Shown in pieces: positions 1 through 4,966 of a DNA stretch of 5,036 nucleotides (position 1 is its first letter; every line of letters starts with the position of its first letter). A program made the position numbers and the translations under genes. The stretch comes from an uncultured Clostridia bacterium (GTDB taxonomy: Bacteria > Bacillota > Clostridia > Oscillospirales > Ruminococcaceae), in the NCBI GenBank assembly GCA_937907305.1, contig CALERQ010000031.1, positions 1 through 5,036 of the forward strand, written 5' to 3'. The notes below the pieces were generated by a model. It made no database searches. It had not been told where the DNA came from and saw nothing but the letters and a program-made list of their open reading frames with translations.

Positions 1-131
1 ACGGGGCCTACCTGGCCCAGCGCAAAGCCGCTGATGCCGGAAGTGCCCTTGCTGACACGCAGGGAAACCACGATATTGATGATGAAATAGGCAGCGAATG
101 CCGCGATAAACCAACCCAGATTGATATTCAT
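1..131 (-). CDS. Probable sodium:solute symporter, N-terminal 43 residues (runs off the left edge)
   Basis: Only the first 43 codons are present. They begin MNINLGWFIAAFAAYFIINI, so residues about 6-24 form a first membrane span. They continue with a short basic turn and a Ser/Gly-rich stretch ending in GFALGQVGP. That ending resembles the segment after the first helix of the sodium:solute symporter (SSS) family, usually of the form DFFLAGR..GP. The start is fixed by an AAAGGAGG SD at 138-145, six bases upstream, which overlaps the stop codon of the preceding 35-residue gene. The gap between the two genes is 12 bases, so they are co-transcribed and probably translationally coupled. By position it is the uptake system for the amidohydrolase substrate. 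The family call rests on a short fragment. Another multi-span permease is possible. Confidence 0.6.
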   Translation of the reverse strand, partial: MNINLGWFIAAFAAYFIINIVVSLRVSKGTSGISGFALGQVGP

Positions 132-143
132 GGGAAGCCTCCT

Positions 144-251
144 TTACTTATCCTCCAGATGATGGTTGGCATACCAGATGAGGATGCCAACACAGATTAC
201 ATAGACTACGATATAGGAGCCGATCATCAGCCCGGAGACTGCGTCAAACAT
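144..251 (-). CDS. 35-residue single-span membrane protein, likely symporter small accessory protein
   Basis: This small gene encodes MFDAVSGLMIGSYIVVYVIC followed by VGILIWYANHHLEDK. Residues about 8-27 form one hydrophobic span, and the short polar tail (NHHLEDK) ends in charged residues. It is a real gene judging by its AAGGAGG SD at 259-265, seven bases before the ATG. The SD overlaps the TGA of the amidohydrolase gene, and the stop codon in turn overlaps the SD of the symporter gene. Very short single-span proteins are known to be encoded directly upstream of SSS-family symporters in Clostridia and are annotated as symporter small accessory proteins. Their role is not established, but a part in symporter assembly or stability is plausible. 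Sequence and location fit that class. The functional assignment is inference from position and size. Confidence 0.75.
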   Translation of the reverse strand: MFDAVSGLMIGSYIVVYVICVGILIWYANHHLEDK

Positions 252-264
252 TATTAGTCCTCCT

Positions 265-1611
265 TCACAATTGGTTTTGGACGCCTAACTGGCGCTCCAG
301 GTACTTGTGGCAGATCGCGGTGGCTTCCTGTGTGGCGGCCGTTTCATCCACAGTAAGCACCCGTTTACCGTCCACTATCGTTTTGCCGTCAATGATGACG
401 GTTTCTACCTCATTACCGGTCGCGTTCCACACCAGGGTGGAGCGGATATCCAGATCGTACATCGGCTGGAGATGCGGTTCCCGCGCGTCCATCACGATGA
501 GATCCGCCTTTTTGCCCACCTCCAGCGAGCCGATCTCCTTTTCCTTGCCTACCAGCCGGGCGGCATCCATGGTGATCTTGCGGAAGGCCAGCTTGGCACC
601 GGCCTGCTGTTCATCCAGCCCGCCCAGGGTACGCCAGCATCCCAGGTAAATACGCATATTGGTCCAGGGGTTCAGGGTGACCCAATCGGTGCCGAGGGCA
701 TAGGTCACACCGTATTTGTGCCACAGGTCCACCGGGGCGAAATAACCTGCCTTGAAGAAGACCTCCGGGCAGTGCGCCACATGGATCTTATTTTCCGCCA
801 GCAGCCGGACATCATTTTCGGTGACGCAGACGCAGTGTGCCGCGATGAGCTTCTGCTGGGCCAGACCGGTCTCAAAGAGGTATTCCACGGGGGTCATGCC
901 ATAGGCTTCCCGGTCGTGGGCGATCTCCTGCGGCGTCTGTGCCACATGGGTGTGGACAGGCGCATGATACTTTTCGGCGGCTGCCGCGATCTCTTTGGCC
1001 AGGGCGATGGGGACGGTATCGGTGGCATGGGGGGCAAAGCCGATCTCAATACGGCCGTTGCCGCGCCCATTGAATGTTTCGTACAGGTCCACATTGGCCT
1101 GCAGCTTTTGGACGGCCTGCCCCGGTACGGAGCTGTAATCGTTCCGGTGCAGGTTTTGCAGGTCGGGGTCGTAGATCTTCTGCGCGATGATGCCGCGCAG
1201 TCCCAGCTCCTCCGCCGCACGGGCGGTGGATTCCGGATAGTGGTACAGGTCATCGATGAAGGTGGAGCCGAATTTGACGGCTTCCATGGCGCCCAGCATA
1301 CTGATAGCGTACATGGATTCCCGGGTGATGAAGCGCTCCATGGGGAAGGCCAGTCCGTAGAAGGCCCCTTTGATGTCCTCGGTGAGGCCCTTGAACAGGG
1401 TGCCGCCCACATGAGTGTGGATATTGACGATGCCGGGCATGATGACCCGACCGGGAAGGCAGCGCTTGACGGTGCCCTCCGGGACCTCCGGCGGGGCGCC
1501 AGCGCCGATGCCGATGATCCGGTCGTCCTCCAGCAGGATCCAACCTTCCTTGTGGATCTCATCCTGTTCGTTCTGCGTGATGATTTGTGCGCCATACAGC
1601 AGTGTCTGCAT
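265..1611 (-). CDS. Metal-dependent amidohydrolase, COG0402 (SsnA/deaminase/chlorohydrolase-like) family
   Basis: This is a cytoplasmic protein of 448 residues, the usual length for COG0402 enzymes, which remove amino groups or similar leaving groups from purine, pyrimidine, pterin or triazine-type rings. The N-terminal beta-sandwich strand (residues 1-60) leads into LPGRVIMPGIVNIHTH with the metal ligands H65 and H67. Further ligand or catalytic candidates are H222 (in HTHVAQ), H259 (AHCVCV) and D309 (LGTDW). The C-terminal part carries the family hallmark GSLEVGKKADLIVMD (361-375) and closes the small sandwich domain. Q225 stands where most relatives have the proton-shuttling Glu (H-x-x-E), and the usual SNNNLDM-type motif after GTD is replaced by VTLNPWTNM, so the enzyme is divergent and its substrate cannot be named. 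The start at 1611 is chosen for the AAAGGAGG SD at 1620-1627, eight bases upstream. An open frame continues to 1800 but crosses an operator and lacks family similarity. It is the first gene of an operon with the 35-residue protein and the symporter, and an operator lies immediately upstream. Confidence 0.88.
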   Translation of the reverse strand: MQTLLYGAQIITQNEQDEIHKEGWILLEDDRIIGIGAGAPPEVPEGTVKRCLPGRVIMPGIVNIHTHVGGTLFKGLTEDIKGAFYGLAFPMERFITRESMYAISMLGAMEAVKFGSTFIDDLYHYPESTARAAEELGLRGIIAQKIYDPDLQNLHRNDYSSVPGQAVQKLQANVDLYETFNGRGNGRIEIGFAPHATDTVPIALAKEIAAAAEKYHAPVHTHVAQTPQEIAHDREAYGMTPVEYLFETGLAQQKLIAAHCVCVTENDVRLLAENKIHVAHCPEVFFKAGYFAPVDLWHKYGVTYALGTDWVTLNPWTNMRIYLGCWRTLGGLDEQQAGAKLAFRKITMDAARLVGKEKEIGSLEVGKKADLIVMDAREPHLQPMYDLDIRSTLVWNATGNEVETVIIDGKTIVDGKRVLTVDETAATQEATAICHKYLERQLGVQNQL

Positions 1612-1643
1612 GGTCGATTCCTCCTTTGTATTAGAAATATGAT

Positions 1644-1662
1644 AATATGGTATTACCTTATT
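1644..1662. promoter_or_regulatory. Predicted GntR operator 1, upstream of the amidohydrolase gene
   Basis: The sequence AATATGGTATTACCTTATT is a palindrome centred on 1653 with a single mismatched pair. Its core GGTATTACC recurs at two other sites around the regulator gene. It lies 33 bases upstream of the amidohydrolase ATG. On the minus strand it overlaps a possible -10 box TATTAT (1642-1647). The matching -35 position (ATTTAT at 1665-1670, 17-base spacer) is weak. Binding there would block the promoter of the catabolic operon. GntR/HutC proteins bind short palindromes with GT...AC half-sites, which fits. That this regulator binds here is inference. Confidence 0.7.
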
Positions 1663-1813
1663 GGATAAATAAAAAGAAAGATAGAATGGGTTTCTTTTTT
1701 TGGACGAGAGAAGTGCGTGGATAGGGATGTGCTTTTTGAAATGAGAGGGAAATAAGAGGGGAGTGGGTGCTCCAGCAGGGGCAGGGGCCGATGGCGGCAA
1801 AGCATTAAATAGA
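1663..1813. other. Intergenic spacer between two operator copies, strongly strand-skewed
   Basis: This stretch separates the two amidohydrolase-side operators, whose centres are 171 bp apart. The plus strand is purine-rich (for example GAGAGGGAAATAAGAGGGGA near 1743-1762), so a minus-strand leader would be pyrimidine-rich. I see no convincing gene, riboswitch fold or terminator in it. It could be a DNA loop region bridged by repressor bound at both ends, or an untranslated leader if transcription starts at the distal operator. An open frame in phase with the amidohydrolase passes through but its translation looks random and has no SD. Confidence 0.4.
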
Positions 1814-1834
1814 TAATATGGTATTACCTCATTA
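1814..1834. promoter_or_regulatory. Predicted GntR operator 2, between the regulator and amidohydrolase genes
   Basis: The core GGTATTACC sits at 1820-1828 inside an imperfect 21-bp palindrome with symmetric TAAT/ATTA ends. An 18-base block (1812-1829) is identical to the block at 1641-1658 around operator 1, which includes the same TATTAT box on the minus strand. The duplication therefore covers the operator plus the possible -10 element. It may mark a second, distal promoter for the amidohydrolase operon or a remote site for looping. The repetition is seen directly. The function is inferred. Confidence 0.65.
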
Positions 1835-1847
1835 CGCTTATAGATTT

Positions 1848-1869
1848 CTGCCCTGTTTACGCAGGGCAG
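1848..1869 (-). terminator. Stem-loop just after the regulator gene, weak terminator or attenuating hairpin
   Basis: A perfect 8-bp inverted repeat, CTGCCCTG / CAGGGCAG, with a six-base loop begins 7 bases past the regulator stop codon. On the minus strand it is followed by AAATCTATAAG rather than a U-run, so it is a poor intrinsic terminator. It may only protect the 3' end of the regulator message, or allow partial read-through into the amidohydrolase operon. Confidence 0.4.
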
Positions 1870-1875
1870 CTTTGC

Positions 1876-2628
1876 TTAGAATGCCTTGATATTCCGCAGC
1901 ATCTGGAAGTGGACATAGTTGGTATTATACAGGGCCTGGCCGCTCAGGGCCGGCTTATTTTCCGCTGTCAGCGAGGTGCCTGTCATACACAGGACGGATT
2001 CGCAGTCAAATTCCCCGGCAGCGGGGGTGATGGCCAGGGCCTCCGCCCGGCTTTTGCTCTGGATGGTGATGCACTCATTGGTGACCAGCAGACCGGCATG
2101 GGTGCGCAGCAGCTCATAACTGGTATGAGTGCCCCATTCCTCCCGGCTTGGCATGGTTTTCAGCAGGCCCTCCGGAATGTGATTGATGCTGACGATGGCC
2201 AAAATATCGTTGGCATAGTAGGAGCAGACGACCTTGATGAGGGGTGCGCCCGGCGCGACCTCCAGCGCTTCGGCATGGTGCAGGTCGGCGGGGACGGTTT
2301 GCAGGCTGATGAGTTCATTGCGGGATTCGTAGCCGCTTTCCCGGATGAGCTGGTGCAGATCCTGCCCCGGGGTAATGGTGGCTTTGATCTTGGAGATATT
2401 GGGATTGATAAAGGTGCCGCGCCCATGGATGCGCTGGATGAGGCCTTCCTGCTCCAGGTCGCTGAGGGCCCGCCGCACGGTGATGCGGCTGACGCCCATC
2501 GATTCCCCGATGACCGCTTCCGGCGGCAGCTTTAGGGAACGGGGGGCATCGCTGCTGCGGATATATTCCCGCAGCTTTTCCGCCACGGTGTCGCTCAGGT
2601 TCTGTTTATTGATGGGTTCGCGGTTCAT
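1876..2628 (-). CDS. GntR-family transcriptional regulator, HutC subfamily (UTRA effector domain)
   Basis: This is a 250-residue DNA-binding repressor or activator of the usual HutC-subfamily length. The N-terminal winged helix-turn-helix spans about residues 10-76. It contains the family signature: LPPEAVIGESMGVSRITVRR at 34-53 (the last residues are the recognition helix), then ALSDLEQEGLIQRIHGRGTF, where HGRGTF is the wing. Residues about 90-245 match the UTRA ligand-binding fold, with a typical GAPLIKVVCSYYAND strand region, a SYELL segment at 170-174 and a C-terminal YVHFQMLRNIKAF strand. The start is set by the SD GAAGAGGAA at 2632-2640. Three palindromes that flank the gene, one inside its own promoter, indicate autoregulation and control of the downstream amidohydrolase operon. 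The effector is unknown. It is likely the imported substrate or a product of the pathway. Confidence 0.92.
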   Translation of the reverse strand: MNREPINKQNLSDTVAEKLREYIRSSDAPRSLKLPPEAVIGESMGVSRITVRRALSDLEQEGLIQRIHGRGTFINPNISKIKATITPGQDLHQLIRESGYESRNELISLQTVPADLHHAEALEVAPGAPLIKVVCSYYANDILAIVSINHIPEGLLKTMPSREEWGTHTSYELLRTHAGLLVTNECITIQSKSRAEALAITPAAGEFDCESVLCMTGTSLTAENKPALSGQALYNTNYVHFQMLRNIKAF

Positions 2629-2657
2629 GTGTTCCTCTTCTTTCTTATGATAAGATT

Positions 2658-2687
2658 AGGATACAATAAAGGTAATACCTTTGTCAA
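2658..2687 (-). promoter_or_regulatory. Sigma-70-type promoter of the GntR regulator gene
   Basis: On the minus strand a perfect -35 TTGACA (2682-2687) is followed after 18 bases by TATCCT (2658-2663) as -10. Transcription would start near 2650, about 20 bases before the regulator ATG. The spacer holds a perfect operator palindrome, so the promoter should be shut when the repressor is bound. Confidence 0.7.
2668..2682. promoter_or_regulatory. Predicted GntR operator 3, inside the regulator's own promoter
   Basis: AAAGGTAATACCTTT is a perfect 15-bp palindrome centred on 2675. Its core is the reverse complement of the GGTATTACC core found at 1649 and 1820. It fills most of the spacer between the -35 and -10 boxes of the regulator promoter and touches the -35 box, the classic position for steric autorepression. 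It is the most symmetric of the three copies and so perhaps the tightest site. Confidence 0.78.
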
Positions 2688-2732
2688 CAGACAATCTGCA
2701 CATAAAATGCCGCGCTATTTTGTAAGGGAAGG

Positions 2733-2761
2733 AAAAAGCTCCCCCATGGGGGGAGCTTTTT
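2733..2761. terminator. Strong bidirectional terminator after the nucleotidase gene
   Basis: The repeat AAAAAGCTCCCCC / GGGGGAGCTTTTT makes a perfect 13-bp stem around a 3-base ATG loop. Its core GCTCCCCC/GGGGGAGC is very stable and it has an A-run on one side and a T-run on the other, so it ends transcription in either direction. It begins 17 bases past the nucleotidase stop codon and sits between that gene and the regulator promoter. It thus separates the nucleotidase unit from the regulator unit. Confidence 0.9.
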
Positions 2762-2778
2762 ATGTGTTTGGAGAGAAA

Positions 2779-4389
2779 TTACTTCTTCTCGATCACGGTG
2801 ATGCGGCCCTGGCCATAGGGATCGGCATAATCTTCGCCTACCACGCCGCCCAGTACATCCACGATGTAATTGATGAGCACCTGGTTGTCGATCATGACGG
2901 AATCCTGCAGCAGGGTGCAGCCCTGGAACATGGCCATGCCGTCACCGGCGGATTTGAGCATGTAGTTGTGGCTGGCCAGGGTGTAGGTCTTGGCCAGGTC
3001 CAGCGGTTCCTCGCCTACCATGACATTCTTCACGCGGTATTCGCCGGTAACGCCGGTGAACATGCCGTCGGCGTTCACCTCTACGGTGGGCTCCACATTC
3101 AGGTCGATCTCATAGCTCATGCCGGAGACCTGCAGGAAGCCGCCGCATTCGCCGGGGGCATTGCGGGCGCCCATCTCCAGGGCATCCAGGATCTGCTGGC
3201 CGGTGGCTTCCACCACGCACATCTCATTGCCGAAGGGATGCACTGCGATGATCTGGCCGTAGGTGATATCGCCCGCGGGGATGCTGACACGGATGCCGCC
3301 GCCATTGACTACGGCGATATCGGCGCCGGACATGGCCCGGTAAGCATCGGCGCACAGGTCGCCCAGGTTGGTCTCCTGCCGGCGTACCATACGCTCGCCG
3401 CTGACGGGATCATTGACGGTCAGCTCGACCTTGGTGGAGGCCACGACGGTATTGACGATCTCCTCGTAGCCGGATTTGATCTCGGCGATGGTGTCGCCCA
3501 TGCCGTCATCATTGATAAGGGCGGTGGAGAGCTTGCCATCGGCGGTGATGGCGAGGCAGCCGATATTGGCCAGCTTTGTGCCGGTGGAGGTGAGGATGAC
3601 ATCCTTGCCTTCCTTATTCTTTACGATATCCCCGGCGATGGTGGAGTGGGAGTGACCATCCAGCACCACATCGATGCCGCTGGTGTTCACAATGACATCC
3701 GAGGAGGTCCAGGGCTGGCAGTCGGCCTCGATGCCCAGGTGCGCCATGGCGACGACATACTTGGCACCTTCCTTGCGGGCGGCGTCCACGGCGCTTTGTA
3801 CGGCGGTATACAGCTTTTCGCCGGTTTCATCCTGCATAAAGCCATAAATATAGTTGCCGTTCCCATCCTGAAAGTAGGTGGGGGTGGAGGTGGTGATGGT
3901 CTTGGGGGTGGAAATGCCGACAAAGGCGATCTTTACGCCGTCGGCTTCCTTGATGACATAGGGCTTGAGGACAGCGTTGCCGTCCTTATCCACAAAGTTG
4001 ACGCTGACATAATCGAAGCTGGCCTTTTCGGTAAGGGAAAGGAACTGCTCCATGCCATAGTCGAACTCATGGTTGCCGGGGGTGGCCACATCGTAGCCTA
4101 CCTTGTTCATAATGTCGATGATGTATTCGCCCTTGGAAAGGGTGCCGATGGTATCGCCCTGGATGGCGTCGCCGTTATCCACCAGGAATACATTGTCGCC
4201 GGTGGCGGTCAGGGCGCTCTTTACGGCGGCCAGGGTCTTGTAGCCCAGGCCATCCTCGATGCCGCAGTGGGCGTCATTGGTATACAGGATCACGATGTCT
4301 TTGGCCGCGGGGGTGGAATTACCGGTACCGCAGCCCGCCAGTACCATGATGAGTACCAGCATCAGTGCCAGAATACGGAATTTTCTCAT
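2779..4389 (-). CDS. Lipoprotein 5'-nucleotidase / metallophosphoesterase (UshA-type, two-domain)
   Basis: This 536-residue secreted enzyme predicts hydrolysis of nucleotides (and possibly UDP-sugars or cyclic nucleotides) outside the membrane, releasing nucleoside and phosphate. Residues 1-20 are a lipoprotein signal peptide (MRKF, hydrophobic core, lipobox LAGC with C20). The metallophosphoesterase domain shows the full dinuclear metal set: D39 and H41 (YTNDAH), D74 (DNGDAIQGD), N106/H107 (GNHEFDYG), H217 (AMAHLG), and H246/H248 (DGHSH). After about residue 320 the C-terminal 5'-nucleotidase domain follows, with NLGDLCADAYR, NGGGIR (362-367), HPFGNEM, GGFLQVSG (416-423) and SHNYMLKSAGDG. 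The start at 4389 is chosen because it gives the signal peptide and follows an AAGGAGG SD (4399-4405) by nine bases. An in-frame extension to 4497 would run through the promoter. It is a single-gene transcription unit. No cell-wall anchor or membrane span is seen at the C terminus, so the lipid holds it in place. Exact substrate range is not readable. Confidence 0.93.
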   Translation of the reverse strand: MRKFRILALMLVLIMVLAGCGTGNSTPAAKDIVILYTNDAHCGIEDGLGYKTLAAVKSALTATGDNVFLVDNGDAIQGDTIGTLSKGEYIIDIMNKVGYDVATPGNHEFDYGMEQFLSLTEKASFDYVSVNFVDKDGNAVLKPYVIKEADGVKIAFVGISTPKTITTSTPTYFQDGNGNYIYGFMQDETGEKLYTAVQSAVDAARKEGAKYVVAMAHLGIEADCQPWTSSDVIVNTSGIDVVLDGHSHSTIAGDIVKNKEGKDVILTSTGTKLANIGCLAITADGKLSTALINDDGMGDTIAEIKSGYEEIVNTVVASTKVELTVNDPVSGERMVRRQETNLGDLCADAYRAMSGADIAVVNGGGIRVSIPAGDITYGQIIAVHPFGNEMCVVEATGQQILDALEMGARNAPGECGGFLQVSGMSYEIDLNVEPTVEVNADGMFTGVTGEYRVKNVMVGEEPLDLAKTYTLASHNYMLKSAGDGMAMFQGCTLLQDSVMIDNQVLINYIVDVLGGVVGEDYADPYGQGRITVIEKK

Positions 4390-4428
4390 TCTGTTGCTCC
4401 TCCTTAGCTGTTTTTCGTTTTTTAGTCC

Positions 4429-4458
4429 TGCGGCCGGGGATTCTCCGCCCCTGCCGCA
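4429..4458 (-). other. GC-rich hairpin at the predicted 5' end of the nucleotidase mRNA
   Basis: TGCGGC and GCCGCA pair, followed after one mismatch by four more G-C pairs, around an 8-base loop (4440-4447). If transcription starts at about 4457, as the promoter predicts, the hairpin lies at the extreme 5' end of the message, 40 bases before the start codon and clear of the SD. No U-run follows on the minus strand, so it is not a terminator. A 5' stabilising stem is the simplest reading. Confidence 0.45.
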
Positions 4459-4463
4459 AGCCC

Positions 4464-4493
4464 AGCATACCATAATTATGATGAATGATACAA
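4464..4493 (-). promoter_or_regulatory. Probable promoter of the nucleotidase gene
   Basis: On the minus strand TTGTAT (4488-4493) and TATGCT (4464-4469) are 18 bases apart, and the -10 is preceded by TGG, giving an extended -10 (TGn). An alternative pair, TTGCTT with TATGGT at 17 bases, overlaps it. A perfect 10-bp palindrome CATAATTATG (4471-4480) sits in the spacer and could be a binding site. The spacing fits the downstream gene, but neither box is a strong match. Confidence 0.5.
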
Positions 4494-4637
4494 GCAAAAG
4501 AAGAAAATGCGGAAAATTTTGTTATATCTTCCAAATTACATGAATTTTTTTGACCTTGGCGTAGAATTTTCCCGGGAGGTGTTGCATTTCCCGGCCGAAA
4601 ACCGTTATATAGGTTAAGGAAGGGAATGAGCCATCCC
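4494..4637. other. AT-rich intergenic region upstream of the nucleotidase promoter
   Basis: No gene is visible. The part near 4500-4560 is AT-rich. At 4572-4594 the words CCGGGA and TCCCGG form a 6-bp inverted repeat with an 11-base loop and no U-run. A plus-strand TTGCAT...TATATA pair near 4583-4612 resembles a promoter, but nothing downstream on the plus strand begins before 4967 and the intervening DNA is coding on the other strand, so I do not call it. Confidence 0.35.
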
Positions 4638-4672
4638 AAAATAAAAAAGACCGCCTGCGCGTGGCAAGCGGT
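4638..4672 (-). terminator. Intrinsic terminator of the 44-residue protein gene
   Basis: On the minus strand ACCGCTTGC and GCAGGCGGT pair as a 9-bp stem (one G-U wobble) around a 5-base loop. They are followed directly by CTTTTTTATTTT. The stem starts 13 bases after the stop codon. With the promoter at 4858-4886 it defines a single-gene transcript of about 210 bases. Confidence 0.88.
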
Positions 4673-4685
4673 GGGGAGACAGCAC

Positions 4686-4820
4686 TTATTTTTTGCGGGA
4701 GGTAAGCAGCAGTACGGCGGCAATGACCACTACAACGGCCATGGCAATGATGGCGATGGGGACGATGCTGTTATCGCCGGTAACGGGAGCGGCGGTGAGC
4801 GCCGCGCAGAACAGTTTCAT
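4686..4820 (-). CDS. 44-residue protein consisting almost only of a PxTG-type cell-wall sorting signal
   Basis: The protein starts MKLFCAALTAAPVTGDNS, continues with a hydrophobic span of about residues 19-40 (IVPIAIIAMAVVVVIAAVLL) and ends in TSRKK. PVTGDNS, the span and the basic tail together are the tripartite layout of a sortase sorting signal. The P-x-T-G-D-[NS] form recalls sortase B-type NPxTGD targets in Clostridia, but the residue before P is Ala, not Leu or Asn. There is no room for a normal signal peptide or a mature surface domain: only 11 residues precede the motif. The gene is supported by a GGAGGG SD (4827-4832), a perfect promoter and a strong terminator, so it does not look like decayed debris. 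It could be a tiny membrane or surface peptide, or a single-span protein that only mimics a sorting signal. Function unknown. Confidence 0.75.
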   Translation of the reverse strand: MKLFCAALTAAPVTGDNSIVPIAIIAMAVVVVIAAVLLLTSRKK

Positions 4821-4857
4821 GGGATACCCTCCAGGCTCTTTTGGAATAACATAACAT

Positions 4858-4886
4858 ATTATAGTCCCCCGCGGCGGGTGTGTCAA
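4858..4886 (-). promoter_or_regulatory. Perfect-consensus sigma-70 promoter of the 44-residue protein gene
   Basis: On the minus strand TTGACA (4881-4886) and TATAAT (4858-4863) are separated by exactly 17 bases. All twelve hexamer bases match consensus and the spacing is optimal. The start site would be near 4851, with a leader of about 30 bases. The spacer is unusually GC-rich and contains a perfect 11-bp palindrome, CCCGCGGCGGG (4868-4878), in the position of a repressor site. Confidence 0.88.
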
Positions 4887-4966
4887 TTACATTGGCCGAA
4901 TTGTAACGGAGTTGAAACCATTGCGGCGGGAACCAATACAACCATACAACAAGGAGGAAACAAAAA

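Noticed and set aside
307..1668. Long open frame on the plus strand opposite the amidohydrolase
   Set aside because: It has no SD and no family features, and its composition is that of an antisense shadow. The minus-strand protein has full metal-binding motifs.
1612..1800. In-frame 63-codon N-terminal extension of the amidohydrolase
   Set aside because: It has no SD, reads through operator 1 and gives a low-complexity sequence unlike the family. The ATG at 1611 has an ideal SD and gives the expected family N terminus.
1663..1813. Riboswitch in the leader of the amidohydrolase operon
   Set aside because: I looked for purine-type and other familiar conserved cores and found none. The region is mainly skewed low-complexity sequence without a stable fold.
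1765..1818. Tiny plus-strand frame from GTG (about 17 codons) between the operators
   Set aside because: GTG start, very short, composition of repeated Gly/Ala, and it overlaps operator 2. Nothing supports translation.
1919..1933. Further GGTATT-like words in coding DNA (also near 3444 and 3802)
   Set aside because: They match only one half of the palindrome and lie inside genes, so they are not counted as operators.
2629..4407. Very long open frame on the plus strand opposite the nucleotidase
   Set aside because: It is Gly/Ala/Asp/His-rich with no recognisable domain. It is the mirror of GC-biased third positions of the real gene, whose catalytic motifs are all present on the minus strand.
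4390..4497. In-frame 36-codon extension of the nucleotidase
   Set aside because: It would put the lipoprotein signal peptide in the interior and runs over the likely promoter. The ATG at 4389 has AAGGAGG nine bases away.
4583..4612. Plus-strand promoter-like pair TTGCAT / TATATA, possible small RNA
   Set aside because: Weak -10, no plus-strand terminator downstream and no gene to serve. Such pairs are expected by chance in AT-rich DNA.
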